In this document: in pieces, positions 52,472 through 61,128 of the stretch
Layout of the letters: the number at the start of each line of letters is the position of its first letter
Numbering within the stretch: position 1 is the stretch's first letter
From: Aquibium sp. ELW1220
GTDB taxonomy: Bacteria; Pseudomonadota; Alphaproteobacteria; Rhizobiales; Rhizobiaceae
Direction of reading: 5' to 3'
Length of the DNA stretch: 64,000 nucleotides
NCBI RefSeq assembly: GCF_030398385.1
Contig: NZ_JAOAOQ010000005.1
Location: forward strand, 124,001-188,000
Position numbers and translations under genes: made by a program
The notes under the pieces: model-generated
Database searches by the model: none
What the model saw: the letters and a program-made list of their open reading frames with translations, nothing else
What the model was told of the DNA's origin: nothing

Positions 52472-53950
52472 TCAGTCGGCCCAGATCGCCGCAACGTGGA
52501 ACGGGAAGGGGCCGAAGTCTTCGCGCTCGGCGGGGGCAACGCCGGGACGAAGGAAATGGGCCGGCCGCGCCGAGATTCGCAGCGATGCGGCGCTGCCGTC
52601 CATGGCAGGCAGGTCAAACCGGAACGACCGCGTCACCGTCTTCGCCGTGCGTCCTCCCCCGGCGCGTGTCCGCAGCCGCGCGATCGCGATCCCGCCGACG
52701 CAGACGTCGAAGAACAGTCGTCTCGACCGGACCGGGCAGGCGAAGCCGAGCTTCACGAGAAGGCGCGTACCCCCCTCGTGGCCGGGTAGATGCCACAGAT
52801 ACTCCAGGCCCGGATCGGACGGCTCGACCAGGCTCGAACGGGCCCGCCTGGCGAGAGCCGCCAGGGCGAGCGTCGAGCGAGTGACGGTGATCGCCGAGCG
52901 GTCCTTCACCACCACCGAAAATCCCCGGCGAACCAGCAGCCGGTCGGCCAAACGGTTGGCGGCCTTCTCCGGCAGGCTGCGCTCGCTGCGGTCCCTGACG
53001 TTCGACCAGTATTTCAGCCTCTGCGCAAAAGGCACCCTCAACGCCGACAGCCGGGGAATCACGTCGTGCGGCAGCGGCACGCCGACGCGAAGTGAAAGAT
53101 AGCTCAGCCCGGCGAGGCAGGCCGGCACGATCCCGCGCCTGTCGGCCGTCTCGACCAGCCGATCCCAGTCGATGGCCTGCTCCCGAACGCGGGTCGCCAC
53201 GTCGATCGTCCAGTCTCCGTTCGCGCTCTCCGTGGCGTGCGCCAGCACGATCAGCATCGCGTTCGTGGCGTCGGGGACGAGAACCGGCAAGCCCGCCAGC
53301 CGCGCCGGCACGGCCCGTTGCCAGAGGTCTTCGTCCCGCGATTCGTCGCTGCGGCTGTAGTGGAACGGACTGACGTGGAGGTCCACATTGCCGTGGCTCC
53401 CCTTCCTGAAGTTGCCGTTCAGCCGAATCGTTGCCAGCTGCCGCAGATACTCGACGGACTCGCCGTTCGTGGCTTCCCATCCGCCCCGGTGCAGCGCATC
53501 GAGGGCAGCCAAGGCGTCTTTCGGATGAACCAGCACGTCGACGTCGCCCAGCACGCGGCGATTGGCCGCCGACAGGTTCTCTGCCTGGAACGCTCCGCCC
53601 TTGAACACGATGAAGCGGATGCCGCTGGCGGTGAGGCATTCGAAGGCGGGGCGCGACTCGCGCAACTTCATCTGCGCCTGCACCCAGCGGTTCTTCAGAA
53701 TGCCGTCGATACGGGGTCGCAGCGGCGATTGGGGTTCCAGTTCCGGCAATCGGGCCTGGACGGCGCCGAGCAGCCGCATTTCCTGCCAGGTGATCTCGTC
53801 GAATTGCCGAGCAGCCATCCAGGCGCTCCACGCCTGTCTGGCCTGGGCCGTCGGAGACAGAGCGGACTGGATGAGCAGGTCGAGCAGTCCTTCGGGCCAG
53901 CTGCGCATTCTGCGGCCATTGTCGCCAGGACCGTCGCCTCCGTCATTCAC
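52472..53950 (-). CDS. Nucleotidyltransferase-fold protein (NTP_transf_5-like)
   Basis: A 492-residue protein. The central part (about 90-280) is a nucleotidyltransferase fold of the uncharacterised type found near peptide- or glycan-modification genes, with FIVFKGGAFQAENL and the metal-binding RRVLGDVDVLVHPKD. The C-terminal 150 residues are of unknown fold. The start is taken as GTG 53950 (GGAGA upstream), which overlaps the stop of the deacetylase gene by eight bases, so the two are co-translated. The substrate is unknown. Confidence 0.8.
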   Translation of the reverse strand: MNDGGDGPGDNGRRMRSWPEGLLDLLIQSALSPTAQARQAWSAWMAARQFDEITWQEMRLLGAVQARLPELEPQSPLRPRIDGILKNRWVQAQMKLRESRPAFECLTASGIRFIVFKGGAFQAENLSAANRRVLGDVDVLVHPKDALAALDALHRGGWEATNGESVEYLRQLATIRLNGNFRKGSHGNVDLHVSPFHYSRSDESRDEDLWQRAVPARLAGLPVLVPDATNAMLIVLAHATESANGDWTIDVATRVREQAIDWDRLVETADRRGIVPACLAGLSYLSLRVGVPLPHDVIPRLSALRVPFAQRLKYWSNVRDRSERSLPEKAANRLADRLLVRRGFSVVVKDRSAITVTRSTLALAALARRARSSLVEPSDPGLEYLWHLPGHEGGTRLLVKLGFACPVRSRRLFFDVCVGGIAIARLRTRAGGGRTAKTVTRSFRFDLPAMDGSAASLRISARPAHFLRPGVAPAEREDFGPFPFHVAAIWAD

Positions 53951-54902
53951 CGGCCATCTCCGTGGCTGGTTGCGACCGCTCCAGGACATCCACCAGCTGC
54001 ATATGCGTGCAGAGCTTCACGTCGGCTCTCACGGCGATGGCTTCGATGAAGCGCATCAGTGCCCGCTCATAACTCTTGCCGGCGTAGTCGGTAAAGTGGT
54101 GGCCGATATGGATGGGCGCCCTATTCCCGAAGTAGTTCTTCTTGAAGTAGTTCATGTACGATTCGACGACGGTGTCTTCCAGCCGCTGCGGGTCGGAAAA
54201 GATGTCCGGCGACTCCAGCGTCTGGACGACGAACAGGTTGTAGTCCATCGACAGAGGCGTCCGCCGGCACCCTTTCAGGGGGATGCTCGCAAGCCGGAAT
54301 TTCCAGAGGCCGTCCTTGTTGAGCACGGGCCATGCGCCCGCCCGCCCCGCCGAACTGGCGTCGTAGGCATAACCGTGCGCGGCCACGGCGGGATTGAGAG
54401 CGGGTCCCGTGCTCAGGAACGGCGCCCGGAAACCCCTTATGTCGCGGGACCCGAAGGCGAGGCCCTGGCCGCTGCCGAGGCCATTGTTGCGCACGTAATT
54501 GTCGACGAGACGGTCGTAGTGGTCGAATTCTGCGACCCATTTCCCGGCGCTCCAGCCCGCCCCGTCGAAATGCCCGACCGCATGCGAGGCGATCTCGTGG
54601 CCCGCCAGAAAGAACGCGTTCAGGATACGGGCCCGCTCCTCCATCTCGGATGGCGTGCCGCCGAATCGGATCCGGGCCCTGCCGCGCTCTTCGCCGGGGC
54701 CCTCGTAGAGCATGCGCCGCTCGTCGGACAGGAAGCAGGTGCCGCTCACGAAGAACGTCAGGCGAATGTCGGGAAGCCTCTCGGCAAATGCCAACCAGGC
54801 GCGCCAACTCTCGAGTTCCACGCAGCCATCGAACGACACCACGACGTACTGGGGCGGCAGTTTCCGCCCGGAAGGCGCGTGTTGTATCTCTTTGACCATC
54901 AT
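53943..54902 (-). CDS. Polysaccharide-deacetylase-family protein
   Basis: About 319 residues with a NodB-homology fold: VVVSFDGCVELESW (first strand and catalytic Asp region), the metal-binding pair AGHEIASHAVGHF (near 115) and RGFRAPFLSTG (near 170). It lacks a signal peptide, so it probably acts in the cytoplasm or on a lipid-linked intermediate. The start is uncertain: ATG 54902 or 54899, or upstream to 55025 overlapping the divergent gene. It leads the leftward pair with the nucleotidyltransferase. Confidence 0.82.
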   Translation of the reverse strand: MMVKEIQHAPSGRKLPPQYVVVSFDGCVELESWRAWLAFAERLPDIRLTFFVSGTCFLSDERRMLYEGPGEERGRARIRFGGTPSEMEERARILNAFFLAGHEIASHAVGHFDGAGWSAGKWVAEFDHYDRLVDNYVRNNGLGSGQGLAFGSRDIRGFRAPFLSTGPALNPAVAAHGYAYDASSAGRAGAWPVLNKDGLWKFRLASIPLKGCRRTPLSMDYNLFVVQTLESPDIFSDPQRLEDTVVESYMNYFKKNYFGNRAPIHIGHHFTDYAGKSYERALMRFIEAIAVRADVKLCTHMQLVDVLERSQPATEMAGE

Positions 54903-54966
54903 GGCATGCAATGACGCTGGCGCCGGTCGTCCCGGCCGCGAACAGTTGAATATCGGGTTGCCTGCA

Positions 54967-56742
54967 ATGGAACAACCACCGCCGGCAGGCAATCTCGAAC
55001 TTGTCGAATCCATGGTGTCCAGCATCCGGCTTGGGAAGTGGACTCTGGCCCGCGATCTCGCGGTTTCTGCGGCAGTGTCTGATCATCCGGACATCCGAAG
55101 CCTGGCAGTAGCCGGCCGGATACTGGAGATCCTCGGCGAGTGGCCGGAGGCTTCCGTCCTCTATCGGCGCTTCGCCGGGCATGCGCCGACGCTGCTGTAT
55201 CCGCAATTCCGATTGTGCCACGTTCTCGCCGACGGTGGGCGACAGAGCGCGGAGCTTGAGAGGGTTCTGGCAACGCTGGTGGGTCGCGCTCCGGCAAACC
55301 CGCGCATTGCGGCCCTGAAGGCCCAGCTGTCGATGCAGGGAGGGGCCGACGTGCCGGAGCCGTTTCGCGCCGGCCTGTGGCGTCGCTGGTTTGCCAGCCG
55401 TGCACGTTGGCATGAAGGGGCTGCGGTCGGCCGTTCTGACATGGCCGTCGTGGTGATCGGGTTCCGGGGCCAGCCGGGCTTGCGCCGCGCCGTCGAATCC
55501 CTTCTTGGTCAGGACGAGAAGGTCGAAATCGTCGTGGTCAACAGCGGCGGTGGCGACGTCCGCGCCCTCCTCGCGCGGCATTCCGAAGTCCTGCGGATCA
55601 TCGACATCGAGCAGCCGCTCTATGTCGGCGCCGCCCGCAACGTCGGAATCGACGCGACCGCTGCTCCCTACGTCGCCTTCCTGGCCGGAGACTGCGTCGC
55701 GCGTCCGGGCTGGGTCGAAATGCGCCTCGCGACGCATCGCAAGGGGGCGAGGGCGGTCGCATCGGCGATGGTCGCCGCCGACGACGGCGATCTGTCGCTG
55801 GCGGCGCACATCGCGCTCTTCGGCGCCCGCTCGCCCCAGGTGCCGGCCGTGCAGGCGCTTCGCTACGGCGCGTCCTACGACCGGCAGGTCTTCCGCGAGT
55901 TCGGCTACTTCGACCCCGCGCTAAGGGTCGGCGAGGACACCGACTTCGCGAAGCGCCTGGGGCGCAGAATCCATCCGGCCTGGAACCCGCGCGTCCAGAC
56001 GGAGCACGCCGGCCCGGCCAGCCTGTGGCGCTTCGTCGTGGAGATGTATGGCCGCGGCCGGCGTGCGGCGAATGGCAGGTCCGCCGGCATCGGACCGCTT
56101 GGTCCCCGGGCGGCGATCCGGGAGATTCTTGCCGAGGCGAGGCGGCGCAACGGGATCGCTGACACGATCGCGCTTCAGGTCCTGAAGGTCGATCCGCGTC
56201 GCCTCGCCGGCCTTCGCTGCCGTCTGCGACCCGCCACGCTCGCCTACGGCATCGGGCTGGTCATGGGCCGGCGCGAACTGCGGGCAACTCATCGCGGCAA
56301 GCGCGTCGTTCCGTCGGGCCAAGCGTCTGACGCCGCGTCGGCACGCAGTGGCGGGGACGGGGGGCGGCTGGACATGCTGCTCGACGCAGCCGACCGATGG
56401 CTGCTCGAAACAGGAGGAGAGGAAAAGCGCGAGACGTCCGGCTGCCTCGATGAAGCGGCGCGGGCTGCCGCGTTCGACGAGGCGCACCTGCAGGTGCTGG
56501 CGGAGTGGCTGATACGGCATGGCCGGCACCAGCGAGCCTGGCTGCTTGGGGACCGGGTGACGATCGACTTGCCCTCCGCGGCCAAGATCCACCACCGGCT
56601 CGCCCTGGCCGCGCACGAGGCGGGCGACATCGCGGCTTTCGAACTGGCGGCGCTGGATGCGCTGGCCAGGGATCCCGACATCGACGGCCTTTGGCCGCTG
56701 TTCCAGTCGGTCTTCCCGCGAACGCCGTCCGCCCCTGGTTGA
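54967..56742 (+). CDS. Family-2 glycosyltransferase with an N-terminal repeat domain
   Basis: A 591-residue protein. Residues 1-150 look like helical (TPR-like) repeats (LAVAGRILEILGEWPEASVL). Residues 155-400 form a GT-A fold with AVVVIGFRGQPGLRRAVESL, VVNSGGGD, NVGIDATAAPYVAFLAGDCV and VGEDTDFAKRLG (acceptor-side acidic residues). The C-terminal 170 residues are again helical. ATG 54967 leaves room for a divergent promoter; ATG 54901 is also in frame. Its stop abuts the stop of the convergent HprK-like gene with no gap. Confidence 0.82.
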   Translation: MEQPPPAGNLELVESMVSSIRLGKWTLARDLAVSAAVSDHPDIRSLAVAGRILEILGEWPEASVLYRRFAGHAPTLLYPQFRLCHVLADGGRQSAELERVLATLVGRAPANPRIAALKAQLSMQGGADVPEPFRAGLWRRWFASRARWHEGAAVGRSDMAVVVIGFRGQPGLRRAVESLLGQDEKVEIVVVNSGGGDVRALLARHSEVLRIIDIEQPLYVGAARNVGIDATAAPYVAFLAGDCVARPGWVEMRLATHRKGARAVASAMVAADDGDLSLAAHIALFGARSPQVPAVQALRYGASYDRQVFREFGYFDPALRVGEDTDFAKRLGRRIHPAWNPRVQTEHAGPASLWRFVVEMYGRGRRAANGRSAGIGPLGPRAAIREILAEARRRNGIADTIALQVLKVDPRRLAGLRCRLRPATLAYGIGLVMGRRELRATHRGKRVVPSGQASDAASARSGGDGGRLDMLLDAADRWLLETGGEEKRETSGCLDEAARAAAFDEAHLQVLAEWLIRHGRHQRAWLLGDRVTIDLPSAAKIHHRLALAAHEAGDIAAFELAALDALARDPDIDGLWPLFQSVFPRTPSAPG

Positions 56743-57801
56743 TCAGGCGGGCAGCCGCTCGATGAATGCCCGCAGCAGGTCTCCGTTTCGCGCCGCGTCG
56801 GGCGAAAGGTCGAGCTGGTAGCAGGGCAGGTCCTTCAGGAAACGCGCAAAGAACGGCATTCCACCATCCGGTTCGCCTGCGAACTGGTGCAGGTTCGACG
56901 TCATCAAGGAGAGCATCACCGCCTGGGCGCGTATCGGGATGAGCGCGGGCTTCGCGGCATGGGCGATGCGCGGGATGACGGCTGCCCGGATAGGCAGCAC
57001 GTCGACGAAGGCGTGCTCGAAGACGGAGCCGGGATCGAACTCGACCTTCCCACGCCAGTTCTCGGCTTGGCCGCTCGTTCGGGCAGCGAGGTGGGGGATC
57101 CGCGACAACCCGACGCGATCCTGCTTGATCGTCCGGAACAGCAATTTCGCCTGAGGCGCAGGGTCGTTGCTCAAGGCGATGTAGTCATCGCCCACGGTGG
57201 AGAGCCCGGCGGCAAGCCCCGCCAGCGTGGTGCCCGACTTTCCGGCCCCGCCCGGCCCGAAGAGGACGATGCCGCGGTCCTTCAGGCCGAGCGTCGCGGC
57301 GTGGGCGAGCCGCATCGACTTGTCTTCCAGAAGCCAGTGCAGATGTTGCCGCAATGGCGCCGAGCCATCCCACGGCGGCAGCCGGTCCGGGGAGGCGCAC
57401 CATTGCAGGCCTCTACGGGCCCGCAGGTCGCAGAGGCGCCAGACGTCGCCCTGGAACGGATAGGCGGCGCGCAGCCCCGCGGCCCTCAGCGTCACATGGA
57501 AGGCCTCTGGTGGAAACGAGGCGTCCGTCCAGGCTGCCAGCGGCGGGCAGCTCTTGCCGGTGAGAATGTCCACCGGAAAATCCGAGCCCGCGCCGTCGGG
57601 ACCGTCCTGGAGCCGGGCACAATAGGCGGCGGCGAAATCGGCGTCATCGAACTTGGCCAGAATGCCAATGCCGCCGGGCGAGACGCGCCGCTCCACGGGC
57701 ATCGGCCGCGAAATTGCAGCCGTCTCGGACAGGGTCGCGCGGACCCAATCCACCAGGTTCTCCCGATAGACGCCGCGCGCGCCTGTGCCCTCTCGTGTCA
57801 T
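56743..57801 (-). CDS. HprK-like P-loop kinase
   Basis: A 352-residue protein whose C-terminal half is an HPr-kinase-like domain: Walker A FGPGGAGKSGTTLAGL near residue 185 and STVGDDYIALS after it, the acidic motif expected for HprK-type kinases. HPr, the classic substrate, is not encoded nearby. Related kinases occur with PqqD-like proteins and nucleotidyltransferases in lasso-peptide and other uncharacterised clusters, and some phosphorylate a peptide serine. The start at 57801 faces a 328-base gap. Confidence 0.82.
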   Translation of the reverse strand: MTREGTGARGVYRENLVDWVRATLSETAAISRPMPVERRVSPGGIGILAKFDDADFAAAYCARLQDGPDGAGSDFPVDILTGKSCPPLAAWTDASFPPEAFHVTLRAAGLRAAYPFQGDVWRLCDLRARRGLQWCASPDRLPPWDGSAPLRQHLHWLLEDKSMRLAHAATLGLKDRGIVLFGPGGAGKSGTTLAGLAAGLSTVGDDYIALSNDPAPQAKLLFRTIKQDRVGLSRIPHLAARTSGQAENWRGKVEFDPGSVFEHAFVDVLPIRAAVIPRIAHAAKPALIPIRAQAVMLSLMTSNLHQFAGEPDGGMPFFARFLKDLPCYQLDLSPDAARNGDLLRAFIERLPA

Positions 57802-58129
57802 CCATGCTCGATTCGAATGATGTTTCCGAGGCGGTGGTATCGTGGAGACCAGCCTGTGGCGAGAGCGTCCCGCACGATCATGGCGCGACGGTCATCGCGC
57901 AAACCGCCAACCGGCTTGCGATGCAGGGTTCTCCAGACCTATGACCGCCAGTGCGACGTGTCTTCGGCGCCTCATCCGGGCGAGGGGTGCGCCGCAGGAC
58001 GTAACCAGCCGCGTTTGCTAGACTTCAATCCGGTTCAGCAGGGCCAAAGAGGAGCCGACGAAGGATGCAAGATGATTCGCCCCGCGCGGCGTCCAAACGG
58101 CGGCTCGGTTTGACTTGAGCGCCTCTGCC
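57802..58129. other. Divergent intergenic region with two very short open frames
   Basis: This 328-base gap separates the HprK-like gene and the unknown gene at 58130. It contains an ATG-started frame of 46 codons (57804-57944, MLDSNDVSEAVV to MQGSPDL) without a ribosome site, and one of 17 codons (58065-58118, MQDDSPRAASKRRLGLT) about 12 bases after AAAGAGGAG. Neither can be called a gene. No strong palindrome or FixK-type site was seen. Confidence 0.5.
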
Positions 58130-59086
58130 ATGTCCGCAACCGACGGGCCGATCGTCAACGTCGATATACGCCATGCGAGCGCCGCCGTGGTCAGGCGGAC
58201 GCGGGCCTGGTTCGAAACCGGGGGCAAGGTCGGCGCCCTCGACGGCAGCCGCTCGATCCTCCTGCCCCATCCCGAACGGAGCGGCTTCGCGCTGAAGATC
58301 AAGGGGGCCGGATACAAGGGGGGCGCGATCCGATTCGGCACGTTTTGCCGCAATGGTCCCATGGCCCTGGGCTTCGATTTCGACGGGCGGGCGATGGAGG
58401 ACGTCGCCTCCGGTCATGACGCCGCCTTCCTTGGAGGCGCCACCTTCCAGCAGGCGTGCACCGAGTTCAACGTGACGCGGCGCCTCGCGGCGATGGGCAT
58501 CGCCGTCGTGCCCTGCATCGGCTATGGCCGCGTCGACACCTTGCACCATTCGTCGTGGTTCTCCCTCTTCGACTGGCATCGCTCCTGGTCCGCCGTATCT
58601 GTCCCTCGCTCTGGCTTGATGGACGGCTATCTAGACGGTAATCGCCGCCTGACGGAGGCGATGCTCCGCCTTGCAGTGGAGCACGATCTGGTCGGCTACT
58701 GCAGCCTCGTCCGGACGGCTGAGGGGGAGTTCCTCCTCAAGGACATGCATCCATTCCGCCAGATGGACCCCATTACCGGCTCGCAGCTTTCCTGGGTGAT
58801 GCAGATGATCTTCGCGCTGAACATCCGCTGCCAAGCCATCCGCTACTTCCCGGCCGCAGCCGCACGCGACGACAGTCCCGCCGACATCGTCGTCCGTGCG
58901 TTGCAGCCCTTGCTTGCAGATGCCACGCAGGACGATTACGAGGCGATGAGGAACAGGATCGTGAAGCCCTACATGCGCCTGCCGCTCGACACGTTCGACC
59001 CGCGCAGGCTGGTGGAAGCGTTGCGCGGAACGCGGATCGGCAGCGCGTTGCTGGAGCGCTGTCCGGCCCGGTACCCGCGCTGGTAG
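58130..59086 (+). CDS. Protein of unknown family in the glycosyltransferase/PqqD cluster
   Basis: A 318-residue soluble protein. Features include RSILLPHPERSGFALKIKGA, then GGAIRFGTFC, a helix with TEFNVTRRLAAMGIAVVPCI, and EFLLKDMHPFRQMDPITGS (near 205). The order Lys-bearing strand, helix ending in an acidic residue, then an LKDMHPFR segment is reminiscent of atypical kinase folds (HipA/SelO/APH), but no standard catalytic loop is complete, so this is only a hint. It is the first gene of the rightward unit with two glycosyltransferases and the PqqD-like protein. ATG 58130 is chosen over TTG 58115. Confidence 0.75.
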   Translation: MSATDGPIVNVDIRHASAAVVRRTRAWFETGGKVGALDGSRSILLPHPERSGFALKIKGAGYKGGAIRFGTFCRNGPMALGFDFDGRAMEDVASGHDAAFLGGATFQQACTEFNVTRRLAAMGIAVVPCIGYGRVDTLHHSSWFSLFDWHRSWSAVSVPRSGLMDGYLDGNRRLTEAMLRLAVEHDLVGYCSLVRTAEGEFLLKDMHPFRQMDPITGSQLSWVMQMIFALNIRCQAIRYFPAAAARDDSPADIVVRALQPLLADATQDDYEAMRNRIVKPYMRLPLDTFDPRRLVEALRGTRIGSALLERCPARYPRW

Positions 59087-59162
59087 ATGCCGTCCGGGCC
59101 GGACGATTGCCAGCGCGCGGCATGTGACGTGTCCCGCAGGTGGGGCTTCGAAGGGAAGTGCG

Positions 59163-59855
59163 ATGTCATCAGGTCACGGCAGGGCGGTCAGCGTCGTCAT
59201 CCCGGCCTTCAACGCCGAGAAATACCTCACCGAGGCCATCGCGAGCGTCCAGGCCCAGACCGCGCCGCCTTTCGAAATCATCGTGGTCGACGACGGGTCG
59301 ACCGACGGAACCGCCGCGATCGCGAGGGGGGCCGCGGGGGTGGTTCATGTCTGGCAGCCGAATGGTGGCGTCGCGGCCGCGCTCAATCATGGCAGCCGCG
59401 TCGCGACGGGAGACTGCATCGCCTTCCTCAGCGCCGACGACATCTGGAGCGCAGACAAGCTCGCAACACAGCTGAAGGCGCTCGATGGCCACCCGAATCG
59501 CATTGTCTTCGGGCACATGCTGCACTTCCTCTCGCCCGAACTGACCGCCGAGGAGGCCCGTGGCCTCGCCTGTCCGGACCGGCCGATGCCCGCTTATTCT
59601 GCGGGCACGCTGCTCACCCTGCTCGAGACCTTCCGGCAGGTCGGACCGCTGAACGAAGCCTTTGCCGTCGGCGAGTTCATGGACTGGTACGGTCGCGCCC
59701 GGGACGGTGGTGCCGATGTGATCATGCTAGACGACATCGTGTCGCGCCGTCGCGTCCATCTCGGAAACCAGTCCACCCGGGCGCTGCGCGAGAAGAGCTA
59801 CGCGCCGGTCCTGAAGGCCCTGATCGAGCGGCGGCGGGGGATGAGCCCGAAATGA
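59163..59855 (+). CDS. Family-2 glycosyltransferase
   Basis: A 230-residue GT-A enzyme. It has VSVVIPAFNAEKYLTEAIAS, IIVVDDGSTDGT (nucleotide-sugar site), ALNHGSRVATGDCIAFLSAD with the metal-binding SADD, and a terminal acceptor region FAVGEFMDWYGRA. The ATG at 59163 follows AGGGAAG. Its stop overlaps the ATG of the next glycosyltransferase. Sugar donor and acceptor are unknown. Confidence 0.9.
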   Translation: MSSGHGRAVSVVIPAFNAEKYLTEAIASVQAQTAPPFEIIVVDDGSTDGTAAIARGAAGVVHVWQPNGGVAAALNHGSRVATGDCIAFLSADDIWSADKLATQLKALDGHPNRIVFGHMLHFLSPELTAEEARGLACPDRPMPAYSAGTLLTLLETFRQVGPLNEAFAVGEFMDWYGRARDGGADVIMLDDIVSRRRVHLGNQSTRALREKSYAPVLKALIERRRGMSPK

Positions 59856-60586
59856 GCCGCGTCATCGCCCTGCTCCAGGCGCGCGACGAGCAGCGTTTCA
59901 TCCCCGGATGGCTGGAGAACGTAGCGCCCGCCGTCGACGGCATCGTTGCGCTGGACGACGGTTCCGAAGATGCGACGGCCGAGATGCTGTCGGCGCACCC
60001 GAAGCTGCTGCACCTCATCCGCAATCCCGTTGGTCAGCCCTGGAACGAGCGCGCCAACCACATGGCACTGCTGAAGGCGGGCCGGCAGCAGGGTGCCGAT
60101 TGGTTCCTGTGCGTCGATGCCGACGAGCGGCTGGAGATGGGGTTTTCTGCGGACATCGCGCAACTGCTCGAGGATGCCGGCCGGCGCGGCATCGAGGCCT
60201 TCACGCTGCGCTTACGCGAGCTCTGGAACGATCGCCACCACTACCGCACGGATGGGATCTGGGGGCGCAAGGCCCGCCACCGGCTGTTCCGCAACGATCC
60301 GCGCCACACCCGGTTCGATCCGCGGCCGTTGCATCGGCACTGGATGCCGCTGGAAATCGTCACGCGGCTTGCGACCGTCGGCGCCGCCCTGCCGCACAAT
60401 CTGTATCACCTGCGGATGGTCCGCTTGCAGGACCGGGAGGCGCGGCGCCAGCGATACCTTACGCTCGACCCCGGAAACCGCTATCAGCCGGAAGGCTACG
60501 ACTACCTCGTGGACGAGGCGGGCATCGAACTCGCCCGGATTCCCCCGGAGCGGGATTTCCTGCCGCTTCGCGACAGTGGGCTTTAG
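59852..60586 (+). CDS. Family-2 glycosyltransferase
   Basis: A 244-residue enzyme of the type that starts without a signal: VIALLQARDEQRFIPGWLEN, GIVALDDGSEDATAEM, and DWFLCVDADERLEMGF with the DxD metal site. The C-terminal part has paired histidines (RHHYR-like DRHHYRTDGIWGRKARHRLF). Its ATG overlaps the previous stop (ATGA). It lacks membrane spans, so it probably acts on a cytoplasmic acceptor. Confidence 0.88.
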   Translation: MSRVIALLQARDEQRFIPGWLENVAPAVDGIVALDDGSEDATAEMLSAHPKLLHLIRNPVGQPWNERANHMALLKAGRQQGADWFLCVDADERLEMGFSADIAQLLEDAGRRGIEAFTLRLRELWNDRHHYRTDGIWGRKARHRLFRNDPRHTRFDPRPLHRHWMPLEIVTRLATVGAALPHNLYHLRMVRLQDREARRQRYLTLDPGNRYQPEGYDYLVDEAGIELARIPPERDFLPLRDSGL

Positions 60587-60608
60587 CTGCGGGACGGGGT
60601 CCCGGGAT

Positions 60609-61064
60609 ATGAACAAGCCGGTAATGATGAAGGATGGACGAGTGTCGACGAGAATTCTGGAACTGGCGGTGCCGCAATGTTCGGCCGATGATTTCGACGG
60701 CGAGATCGTCGCCATCAATCTCGACACCGGGATCTACTACAGCATCAAGGAATCCGCTGCGCTGGTCTGGCACGACCTTGCCGACGGGCATTCCGTCGAG
60801 GCTCTGCTCGACTGCCTTCAGGGCGAGGCGGACACGCAGGCAGCCGTGTCGCGTTTCGTCGACGAACTGGTGGGCAGCGGTCTGATGCGCCCGTCATCGG
60901 ATGCGCGTGACCCGGCAGCGGCACCGCGCATCGCATCGGCTCTGCCGATGGCGGCGCCGGTTCTGGAACCGTTCGGCGATATGCAGGACCTGCTGCTGCT
61001 TGATCCCGTCCACGAGGTCGACCAGGAAATCGGCTGGCCGAACGCGCCGGATCGGAACCGATAG
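60609..61064 (+). CDS. PqqD-like protein (RiPP recognition element type)
   Basis: A 151-residue protein. Residues 15-95 match the PqqD fold (GEIVAINLDTGIYYSIKESA, then LVWHDLADGHSVEALLDCL), which in known systems binds leader peptides and presents them to modifying enzymes. The C-terminal tail ends with the acidic LEPFGDMQDLLLLDPVHEVD and EIGWPN, which could itself act as a docking element. It follows the glycosyltransferase by 22 bases. No precursor peptide is obvious nearby. Confidence 0.82.
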   Translation: MNKPVMMKDGRVSTRILELAVPQCSADDFDGEIVAINLDTGIYYSIKESAALVWHDLADGHSVEALLDCLQGEADTQAAVSRFVDELVGSGLMRPSSDARDPAAAPRIASALPMAAPVLEPFGDMQDLLLLDPVHEVDQEIGWPNAPDRNR

Positions 61065-61128
61065 GCCTCAGCCTTTCTCAGGTTGGCAGACACGAAGCCG
61101 CGGCGTGGCAACCGACGACGGCCGATCC

